From: Whitmania pigra
Lineage: Eukaryota; Annelida; Clitellata; Hirudinida; Haemopidae
Assembly (NCBI GenBank): GCA_021613335.1
Contig: JAJTWR010000299.1
Coordinates: 4,189,501 to 4,253,500, forward strand
Reading direction: 5' to 3'
DNA length: 64,000 bases
Every line of letters begins with the position of its first letter. Position 1 is the stretch's first letter. Of this stretch, positions 23,401 to 32,712 are shown piece after piece. Under the pieces are notes generated by a model. That model worked only from the letters and a program-made list of their open reading frames with translations. It was not told where the DNA came from and searched no databases. The translations under genes and the position numbers were made by a program.

Positions 23401-26400
23401 TTGAAGTTATTAATAATTTTAAAATAATTGAATTTAATTATTATTATAATATTATTATTATTGCATTAAGTGAATGACAGTCATTTCTCCTTTCAGATGT
23501 CAGGGCTGAAGACACAGGGTTCATAGGATGCTTTTTCTCGTCATTTTTCAGAAACAAAGTTTTCACCACATTGCAAGTAGCAAGTAATTCGGTTATGAAT
23601 TTTTAATCAGGCCTTAAATGTAGCGCATTCAATGATAATTATTTGTCCAATAAATTTTAAATAATTTATATTTTGCACCATACAACCAGGAAACTTAAAG
23701 TGACGACCAAAGTCAATTGAATTGTAAATATTTTATATTAAAATGAAAATGAAAAAAGTTTATTTAAGGAGATTCATTAAGGAGAGTCTTTTAGAAGACC
23801 GAATAAACAAAATATGCTCGCGTCTCACGAGCACAGAGGGGCTAAATTAGGAAAACAAAATGTTGTCCGGTGCTCAGCGAAGCACGAAATTGTTGGAAGC
23901 ACAAATAATGAAGAAACTGCCGCAAACACACCTGGACATCCGATGAAACTTCAGCCTCTTAAGGGAGGACATTTGATTGGCACATCAGAGAACGGGGTCA
24001 CGTGGTGTTGTGACCTCCGTGAAAAATTCATCAACCCTTCTAAGAGGCCTTCCGATAATTAACGACCTCTCTCTTATTCATTCAGCCGTGATGTCACGCA
24101 TGATTGAACACAATGTTACCGATGTTTTCGGGAGAATTCAAAGCGCAATTAACTGATTCTTGGAGATAAATACAATCTTTAAAAAAATAATTGTAAAATT
24201 GTCAAATGATAAAAAGTATGGAATCATATCAATTGCTTTTCTGTACAAAATTCACACTAAAAATACACGCATGTATATCCTCATTTATTAACGCACATTA
24301 TGTAAATAAAGAAATGTTAAGCACGTGTTATTATACAGATTGATTTTCAAAATGATTTTCGGTTATCTCGATTCTTTTTGGCGACGTAATCGGGTTCGAC
24401 TGTATATTGTATTGTATTTTATTATATTGTATTTCTTTGCATTACATTGTATAGTATCGTATTATTATATTGTATTACACTACATTAAATTATATTATCT
24501 CCGCCTGCCGTTACAAAGAATTTTGAAGGCCCAGTTTGCATATATTAAGTACACTGAAACCACTGAAAGCTTTAATGGTCGCTGTAGACTGGAATTGACG
24601 CCATCGACACAAAAAGGCCAAAGAGAGCCTCGCTTAGTCGAAGTTTGCCTGTGCAAAGCAGGTAGCATGCGACATGAAGAAGCCATTGAGAGCTTTGGTG
24701 GTCGCTCCAGTCCAGGCATCATTAAGTTACAGGCAGAAGTCCAACGAATGCCTCTCATAGCCGGCGGTGAGCGTTGGGTCCCGAGAGATAAAATACCGAC
24801 AGTAACATCCGGTTGATCGCAGGATGTGGACCACCTCCCAAAAACGTAAGGAGATTCAAATGGCAGAAAAATTTGAAGACATGCTATGTTGCAAAAGTGA
24901 TTTACAGTTTAATGGCACGATCGGGGAACCTGAATTTGTGCGCCTCCAGTGGGCTCTGAAATAACAGCGATGACTGAAGAAGTTCACGATAATCATCTCT
25001 GGGCCGAAACTCTGTTAGTTGATGCCGAATGAAGCGATTAAAGTCAACTGACGTGAGCGCAGATGCAATGAAATCTACATCCAGTCCCCTTTCACACCCA
25101 AGCTTGCCAATTAAACTCCAATACTCACTGAATCTCTGGAATAACTTCAAGCTTAATTCGCTAGATGGTCCCACCATTGTTTTAAACAATGTTATTACGA
25201 TTAGTTCCATTATGTGCTGTCTACATACTAAGCTGATCAGATTTCTGCCAAGCCATTTATTCCAAAAGTAGGCATGCATTCACTTGAGCTTTTGATTGCT
25301 GGCTTTGCTTTAGTCCCAAAACACATGAACTTAATCTGATGGCGAGGTTCCGTTCCAGAGTGAAATTAAACGCTGCACTTGCCTCTGATTGTCCAGCTCT
25401 ATTTGGCAATTTTCCTGCCCAAACATTTTCAAACATTGACACAAAAGCTAGTTGGGATGAAAATGCTTCATTTAACTCGTGCTGTTAACAATTTGTCACT
25501 TGCACAACTTAACCAAAGCTTTACGTTCACATAAATTAAAAGAATTCAAACTATTTTATTCTGAAAATCTCTCAGCATTAATAAATTACTTTTGTCATAT
25601 TTAATTCAATTTTGCAAGTGTTTTTTTTTATGTAATTTAGTGCCATTACCAAATTTTGTCGAAAAACTTCAGTTTGTACGGGAATTGATAAAACTTCAAC
25701 AAATTATGTAGTCTTGTGCTTCATTCCTTTAGCGATGGTCAGCTGTAAAACAACTTCTAGTTAATGCATTTCAATGAAATTTCAGTGACTACGTTTTTAC
25801 ACTTATTTCAGAGCCACCGAGCAACATCGAGCTGACAACAAATGCTGACGGAAGAATTTTGTTCTCTAACGATCAGCTGCAGGCCGCTTGCATGGTTTAT
25901 GACGTGGTTCCTGTGCCACAGGTGACGATTCACCTGGGTGGAAAGGTACTCTCGACGTGGAGCATTAACAACATCAGCACGAATGTTAGATGTTCGACGA
26001 AGGAAAGTCAACCATCCTGTCCAGTTCATCTTTCTTATAATGTCCATACTCTCCTCAGCAGATACAAAGTTTCAGATAAAGACGACGGTCAGCTCTTAAG
26101 CTGTGAAGTTAATACCACACACAGCTTAATAATTGATTCAAGACATCATCATCGTCGACGATATCATGAGATTATTTTCTCGAGCAGGTCTTTTGCAGTA
26201 AACGTCCGATGTAAGTGCTTCGATTCTAATAATGATACTTATGATTATCACCACAATTATGATGTTTTTACAACTTAAAATAGTAATCGTAAAATAACTA
26301 AGATAAATACATTTACTTATTTTCAATCAATCTCAGATAACCGTTTTCAGCAGTAGGCTATTGAGGTAAAGCAAAGAGATAAACAGCATAATAATATTTA

Positions 26401-27928
26401 TTATTTATTAAATTATTTATATCATAATTTTTAACCATCAGATCCTCCAATCTTCAACTGTTCTAGGCTTCAACACGTGGACATTCACGCACATAACTTT
26501 GCAATTGAATGCATTTTGTCCTTCAATCCGAAACCTCACCACGTCAGCGTTTGGTGGGAAGGCGAAAGTTTGGAACTTGGTCAGATGAAAGATGGAGTTA
26601 TGTTGGAGCAGATTGTTAGCGGCTTTATATACTTTTTATACTTTATAATTTTAATCTATATGAATTTTGTTACAAATTGACCTCTCAGCATTTAAGCGGT
26701 CCATCAAACTTTTCATTGCTGTCCGCTTTATGACAAACATCGCTATATTTTTGCAAAATGCCATTTAGACTCGAAACATAAAATAATTTTAAAGTACCTC
26801 GCCGTTCCAGTTACAAAAAATACAAGGAAGTTTTATATTTTTGTTATTGTATTTACTTGTACTTCATTAACGCTTATCATAAATTAATATTTTAACAATT
26901 ATTAGCACTGCTAGTATTTCTGATCATTGCCGGATTTGGGAATGGTCGGGATGTGTCATTGCACAAAGGTCTCCATCAGCCAAAGAAACCTTTTTTATTG
27001 TGAAAAATTAAAAACAAAAATTACTAGACAGACAAAAATAAATTATTTTATTTTCGAAAAAATTAAAAAGTCTAAAAATTGGAATTTTTCGAATTTGATT
27101 GATGAATCCTGAGAGGAGGACAGTTATGAGGAGAGGGCAGTTTGATCACACCCCTAAGGTGTCTTCTCTTCAGGACTTTTATTGTATATCACTGGCATAA
27201 CATCCTCTGCACTGGTTGATCGGCTCTTTTGGATGTACTGGGATGGTACTTAATAAAAAGATATTTTGCATGACTGATGATAGTTTTCACCAAAAGCTGA
27301 TTTAAAGACAAGACTTATAATGTGATAAATTCCAGGAACGTGCGAGAGTTTGCCCCCCCTCCTGGAAAAAAGATGAAATGATGTCCCTGATAAATTCCTT
27401 GGCAAGCTATGGAGCGATGTCACACATTTTGAGTTTCAATGCGTAGTATTTCGAAGTATTTCTGTTCAAAACAGGTATTTTAATATTTTGAGCTCTTCAA
27501 TGAAGTATTTTGTATTTTTTAGAATTATTTTAGTATTTGGTATTTCAATTACTCAATTTTGCCCACTTCTGAACTTTAGACCTTAAGTACCTTATTTATA
27601 ACTCTTTATCGTACCGGCTGGATCCAGGACCAGATTTACCTAAATGGAGTTCCAAGTGTAATTGATGCTGGTGGTAGCCCAGACACACTTGACAAGCAAA
27701 CATAGATTTCTGCTTGGTAGAGACCCACCAATTTCATTCCCTCATAAGTTGACAAGCAAAATAAAAATGGTTTCTGGCTGGTTAGTGGAGGTCCTTCGCA
27801 GTGGTATATCCCGATCACCTATGAATCCGGTGCAGGCTTGATCACTAATAAAATTATTACTTTATTATTGTTATTATTATTATTATTATTATTAATTATT
27901 ATTATTATTGTTGTTGTTGTTGTTGTTG

Positions 27929-28022
<94 letters not shown>

Positions 28023-28053
28023 TATTATTATTATTATTATATTATTATTATTA

Positions 28054-28084
<31 letters not shown>

Positions 28085-28099
28085 TTATTATTATTATTA

Positions 28100-28140
<41 letters not shown>

Positions 28141-30053
28141 TTATTATTATTATTATTATTATTGTTATCATTATCATCATCACCATATTATCAGTATTTT
28201 CAGATAGAATAAGGCTAATAAATAATGTCTTCTCAGAAACATTGTAAATGTCCTTTATGATTTTTGGGCATCTCTGTCTATTGTCATATCTAGATGCAGT
28301 CAACAATGCCCGATTTGTAAAAACCGATCAGGTATTAGGAACGTGCGCTTATAAATTCCGATCCTTATTTATATTACTTTATTAAATGCAATCAGAGTTT
28401 TAACCGTACAATTTTTAATTCGCCATTTGTATAAATTCTCGAACTCTGATGCTCGTTAAAAATCAGTTGCGCGTGAAGAATCATTTAGAGATAATATTCT
28501 GATAAGGTTTATTCGGTTGATCCAACCATTTAAAAAAACGGCCACAGCCAAAGTTATTTATATTGCAACTATTGCCATGGATTATGATTTTACTTGTTAT
28601 ATATTTGCAGTATTTGTCATCAAGAAAAATGATGGTAAGGTTGGTATTAACTGAAGTAACGCAAAAATATTTCACCACGTTCCACTTTGTTGCATCCAAC
28701 GATGTTAACACCACCACTCATAATGTGCACCTCAGACAGTCTCAATCAAGTCAGTTATTCTTTTTTTTTTAAATCAATAATGATAAATAGGTTAATTAAT
28801 GATGTTTTTAATAATGTTGCAATCGAGCAATTATAAAAGGAGGATGTTAAACGAATTTGATATTTCAGAGCTTTTCATGGAATCGAAGTTGGTTCCTCAC
28901 TTGAGACCCAAACATAATCATGCCATACACGGCCTGCCAATATGGACAAGTGAAGCATCACTAACAAATTATTTTCAAAGCCTTTTGCTTGTAATACTTT
29001 ATGTGCTCTGTCTACATTCTAACTTGGGATCGACTTAGCGTCTGTTAGCCTTAAGCCACTTGCAAGTGGCATACTATTTGGTCTCGCTAAACAAATTATT
29101 TTAATAGCAGCAATTTCATTCCGTCTAAAATGTAAAATGTTCGCAAAAAATTATTTCAAGTTCTTTCTTAATGAAATCTTGCGCTGACATTAATTTAGGT
29201 TTACGCATGAATGGTGATAAAGAATTGAATAGTAAGGTCACGGTTAAGGGTCGAAAATTTTGAGGTTTTGATGTGAACTTGACTGAGGTGCCCCCCTTCT
29301 CAGGGTTAATCTAAAATGATCGTTTCGAATCACGGCTTCAACCAATGAAGCTTTGGGTTTATTGCTCTTTAATTAATTTATGGAGCGCATACACCCAGCA
29401 TGACAAGGAGGCAAAAGAACTTTTTCAACCCAAATATTTCAAAAATCTTACATTATTTGAGAATTTAGCCTATTTGCGAACACGACATCGTGTGGCTACT
29501 GCCATTATCACCGCGTGCAGTAGAGTAACCCATCCGGCAAATATACACCCTAAAACAAGATTTTTATAATCTCTCAATTTAAAATTTTTACTTAGTGAAA
29601 TAGCCATAGTGAAAAACAACAAAAATAAAAAGTCATCTCAACTTTAGATCCCAACTACATCCAGGACATCCCAACTTTAATCCACTGAATGCTGAGGTAA
29701 ACTGCCCCAATGTTTGAAGCCATTTGTTGATTCACAATTTGAAAGCAGTAATGCTCATCCAACGATTATGTCATGGAATAGATCAGGGGCACGTGGTCTG
29801 ATTATGTTAGTCCTCGAGCTAACATTGCTAACAAAGTCCTTTCTGTCTCCAGGCAGATAAAATAAAAGTGGAGATAAAAATTGGCCACATGATTGCAACC
29901 TCTTTAGATGGTTTATATTTCAAAATTGTACAAGTCTTAATAATAATAATAGTAATGGCAATTATTATGACACAAATCAAAACTATTAAACAACCATCCG
30001 TTGGAAACGTTTCTACAATAACGAAGTCGTGCAACATGTCCGCGTATCCGTAA
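13573..30053 (+). CDS. Ig-superfamily type I membrane protein (three Ig-like domains, 436 aa)
   Basis: I cannot name an orthologue. Exons read as 13573..13621, 22551..22817, 23497..23583, 25812..26210, 26442..26614, 28611..28749 and 29857..30053 (TAA). They total 1311 nt with phases intact, and most junctions are phase 1, as in classical Ig genes. Exon 1 encodes a signal peptide, MLMSMPVLIFLFMSCS. Ig1 (about residues 17-134) has GENVTLTC, a Trp core (SVSWIK) and an F-strand AEDTGFIGC in a separate 87-nt exon. Ig2 (about 135-267) has Cys in LQAACMV and DDGQLLSC. Ig3 (about 268-371) has FAIEC and VWWEG, but its F strand reads FHFVASND with no Cys. Residues 395-412 form a membrane segment (VQVLIIIIVMAIIM), followed by a 24-residue tail with no ITIM or ITAM. 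Several N-x-S/T sites suggest glycosylation. A cell-surface adhesion or recognition role is inferred from architecture only. The last two exons are the least certain. Confidence 0.72.
14222..14400. repeat. (ATG)n-(ATA)n trinucleotide tract
   Basis: A short GAT/ATG run passes into about 150 bases of TAA/ATA repeats, with occasional register shifts (aattaat). It lies in intron 1 of the Ig-domain gene. Confidence 0.9.
15161..15655 (-). pseudogene. L2/CR1-like non-LTR retrotransposon, reverse transcriptase fragment
   Basis: The minus-strand reading carries reverse transcriptase landmarks of the L2/CR1/jockey group: PTWLKEL, SAYRQHHSTETAVLKV, a motif-A-like MSAAFDTVDH, ALDWFRSYLRNRSQ and, after one frame shift at about 15230, SSGVPQGSVLGPIF. 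Residues are missing between FLVSLFDKSL and the SAYR block, so it is internally deleted as well as truncated at both ends. Confidence 0.85.
15949..16176 (-). pseudogene. Basic ORF with ETPDQAEKRLARN-type motif, mobile-element debris
   Basis: A 75-residue open frame is rich in Arg and Ala and contains RRKQNRIRIAASAVETPDQ followed by AEKRLARNHLR. This resembles an R/A/E(T/S)PEQ-type motif that I associate with transposon-encoded proteins. No domain beyond that is visible, and the surrounding DNA gives no boundaries. The call is tentative. Confidence 0.3.
16480..17240 (-). pseudogene. R2-like retrotransposon remnant, copy 3 (reverse transcriptase)
   Basis: Read on the minus strand across several frame shifts, this stretch aligns with the two larger R2-like copies at 47-53 kb. 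It has a segment equivalent to YAQVQQMFRKSPS, then a DEI.LA.K block, an ITVG(A) block equivalent to RPITVS, a HWPLA.R.KAFR block, NDNIWLVKAIIKKK, and a segment ending near motif A (LNLTFIDV). It has stop codons and indels throughout and is clearly dead. Confidence 0.68.
17296..17400. repeat. Short direct repeat TGTCAATTAAC(A/T)TGTCACAATTCATT
   Basis: Two copies of a roughly 27-bp unit lie about 41 bases apart (starting near 17317 and 17357), with one mismatch in the core. This appears to be a local tandem duplication. Confidence 0.7.
17810..18170 (-). pseudogene. hAT transposase C-terminal fragment (ZMYM1-like)
   Basis: The minus-strand frame contains a C-terminal hAT dimerisation region: LESIFPNFNVSLSMFL followed by SAERCFSQVKLI, equivalent to the family pattern IALRIFLT.PV..ASAERSFSKLKLIK. 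The frame breaks shortly after. Only about 100 codons survive, and no terminal repeats were found. Confidence 0.75.
18235..18440. repeat. Dispersed repeat family A, copy 2
   Basis: This shares with copy 1, in the same orientation, CTCAGAGGAGTTTCC, an ATCCGGATGTCGGTTTTT block, a CACCGGT/GGTCACTACTAGCTGGAC block, and the closing TTCTCAATGGTTTCTTCA. Confidence 0.6.
18600..18800. repeat. Dispersed repeat family A, copy 3 (inverted)
   Basis: CGAAAACTTCAGGAGAATCACAGGG and GAAAACGGGAAAGACTCCTCTGA match the reverse complement of parts of copies 1 and 2. With copy 2 it forms a loose inverted pair separated by about 160 bases. Confidence 0.5.
19308..19466 (-). mobile_element. tRNA-derived SINE, copy 1
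   Basis: Read on the minus strand, it has a GGCTCAGAGTGTAGCG head (box-A-like), a GTGTTCGAAACCC box B, and the family tail CCTTGGATGCGGCGCTATAC then AAATGGTTGA. It ends in an AT-rich simple tail. The tail matches the SINE at 57566..57811, which has a similar tRNA-like head. Confidence 0.72.
19476..19600 (-). mobile_element. tRNA-derived SINE, copy 2
   Basis: On the minus strand it reads GCAGGGTGGCCGAATGGG (Ser/Leu-tRNA-like box A), then GTGTTTGAAACCC (box B), and a tail with CCTTGGGAAGGAGCGCTA. It has a different head from copy 1 but the same downstream body, so the two are related subfamilies. It is a SINE and not a functional tRNA gene. Confidence 0.75.
20533..21634. mobile_element. Fold-back (FB-like / Mutator-type) element with tandem-repeat inverted arms
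   Basis: The left arm (20533..20826) is about 17 tandem units of 14-16 bp built on CAGCCCCGACAAAA and variants (CGGCGAC, CCGTC, CAGGAC). The right arm (21331..21634) is the inverted counterpart with CTGTTTTGACGGGG-type units. The outermost ends are near mirror images (GGTGACCCGTCATAACAGCC against GGCACCCCGTCATAACAGCC). A perfect 9-bp duplication, CTCCTCATG, flanks it at 20524..20532 and 21635..21643. The roughly 500-bp centre has no ORF. Long repetitive arms fit fold-back elements, and a 9-bp duplication is typical of Mutator-related elements. The family assignment is inferred. Confidence 0.85.
21644..22550. other. Intronic DNA with orphan hAT-like end
   Basis: CCAAATGACGTCCCTG at about 21907..21922 looks like the right end of another hAT-type MITE with a C-rich subterminal region before it. 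No matching left end or target duplication was found. The rest is AT-rich. Confidence 0.35.
24540..24890. repeat. Dispersed repeat family A, copy 4 (inverted, partly doubled)
   Basis: ACATGAAGAAGCCATTGAGAGCTTTGGTGGTCGCTCCAGTCCAGG near 24673 is the reverse complement of the end of copy 1. A weaker second version (ACTGAAAGCTTTAATGGTCGCT) lies 110 bases upstream, so part of the repeat is tandem. CATCCGGTTGATCGCAGGATG followed by AAAACGTAAGGAGATTCAAA matches copy 1 inverted. Confidence 0.6.
24902..25442 (-). pseudogene. Unclassified mobile-element protein fragment with CRQHIMEL motif
   Basis: Two minus-strand frames join into one degenerate protein: KAQVNACLLLE, then KWLGRNLISLVCRQHIMELI, then TMVGPSSELSLKLFQRFSEYW and a hydrophilic C-terminal stretch. 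I associate the pattern N.AC.LLE..LGR.L..L.CRHHI.E...GPSS....LF.RF...W with a multi-copy transposon-like protein of cnidarians and insects, but cannot name the superfamily. A decayed second copy lies at about 28830..29040. It sits in an intron of the Ig-domain gene. Confidence 0.5.
26925..27190. repeat. Possible end of dispersed repeat family A
   Basis: GCCGGATTTGGGAATGGTCGGG followed by a TTGCACAAAGGTCT block resembles the opening of copy 1 at 10128, in the same orientation. The rest is AT-rich and unrecognised. Confidence 0.4.
27333..27389. mobile_element. 57-bp miniature hAT-like insertion
   Basis: It begins CAGGAACGTG, ends GATGTCCCTG, has a C-rich run inside, and is flanked by a perfect 8-bp duplication ATAAATTC (27325..27332 and 27390..27397). 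The ends have the CAGGG/CCCTG form shared with the other hAT insertions here. It is one of the smallest such elements that could still be recognised. Confidence 0.72.
27842..28166. repeat. (ATT/TTA)n trinucleotide tract with GTT run
   Basis: About 325 bases are almost entirely TTA/ATT repeats, with one (GTT)n segment at 27909..27932 and several one-base register shifts. It lies in an intron of the Ig-domain gene. The long Ile/Leu/Tyr open frame across it is an artefact of the repeat. Confidence 0.95.
28830..29040 (-). repeat. Decayed second copy of the CRQHIMEL-type element
   Basis: The DNA around 29000 (TTTATGTGCTCTGTCTACATTCTAA) resembles 25209..25238 (ATTATGTGCTGTCTACATACTAA), which encodes the CRQHIM motif on the minus strand. 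The remaining sequence is too decayed to translate. It lies in the last intron of the Ig-domain gene. Confidence 0.45.
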
Positions 30054-31190
30054 GGATTTCGAGACAGCAGCAAGATTTTTATCATTGCCCATTCATGACT
30101 TGGAGATTTCTTAAAAGTGTTCCATGCAGGCAAGCATTAACTTTGATATTGAGCAGTGATGAAACAATGATAATCATGATTCATCCAATTCAAGTTCGTC
30201 TGATGGAAATGCTCCCTAGGAGGACTTTATACCAGGAGAAACAAATAAAGACAATATGCATCGAAAATAAATATCCAGACACAATGGCATGTACACATCA
30301 ACATTAACGCAACTGCTGGTTACAAATAACTCTTAACAGCCAAATTTGTTTTCACTTGAAAAATGGGCACAACTTGTACTCATACATTCAATATTCAAAT
30401 TTGAAGCATCATTATTCATCAAAAAGTTATCCAGTCACGTCGAGACGGTGGTAAACGACCTGATAAATTATTAACATTAACAATAAAACAACTACAAAAT
30501 TATAACTGTAGACAAACAGTTCCTCTGGAGAATGTAAGAAAGGGTCGTACTGGTGCAGCACGGTGGGTGAGGCAAAATATATTCAGTCTCATGTTTGAAT
30601 ATCTTCTCACAAATTTGAAAAATTCACAAATCATGCTGACTCCTCTGACTGCACAACTATAACAAGCAAGTGAATGTGAACAACTGTACACCCTCCACCC
30701 ACATTACTATTTACACTCAAATAAGTTCTGCCTCAAATAGACAAAATAATATAATCTCAATGGAAGATTGTTCTGTACATCAAACGTCATAATACATTGC
30801 TAGAAATGTACATGACATGACTCTCAGCATCATGAAGTTGAATCCCAAATCACAAACATAAATTTTTTAGGTCCAACTCAAATTCATAAATACAAATAGG
30901 AAAACAATGTTAAATAGATAAGAACCAAAGTGCATTAATCATGTCACATATCCCTTCAGTAACTTTGACAGTATTTTGCATTGTAGTGGCAATCCTCAAT
31001 ACTTTCAAGAAGCCAACAAACTGAATTTCTAGTAGCATTTAAATTATGGAGATTGCATCATTCCACATATCAATAGCTTCACTTCATTGCATCACAAGCA
31101 ACAATAACATACTGAATATCAACATGGCATTTTAGAATAGCAAAATGTTTCCTTGGAAATTTTCAATCAAGTAGCTTAGTACATTTTCAG
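30054..31190. other. Intergenic DNA between the Ig-domain gene and the tetranucleotide array
   Basis: I see no exon here. It should contain the 3' UTR of the Ig-domain transcript (an AATAAA occurs at 30243..30248) and perhaps part of the MED13 3' flank. No repeat was recognised. Confidence 0.35.
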
Positions 31191-32552
<1,362 letters not shown>

Positions 32553-32712
32553 CTGCCTTCTGGCCCGCCTCCCCCCCTTTGCCCTATGCGAGCGCCCCCC
32601 CGCGCCCCTTAATTGTAAAAAAAATGGAATCAGTAAAAAGCTTCCTTTCCTCTCAAACACAGTAGTAACAAAACCATTAACAAAATGATGCCTATAGCAG
32701 GAATCTTACACA

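Noticed and set aside
27838..28212. Long Ile/Leu/Tyr open frame
   Set aside because: Pure translation of the ATT/TTA microsatellite.
29828..30133. Minus-strand open frame with a hydrophobic stretch
   Set aside because: It is antisense to the membrane exon of the Ig-domain gene. The plus-strand reading joins in phase; the minus reading has no partner exons.
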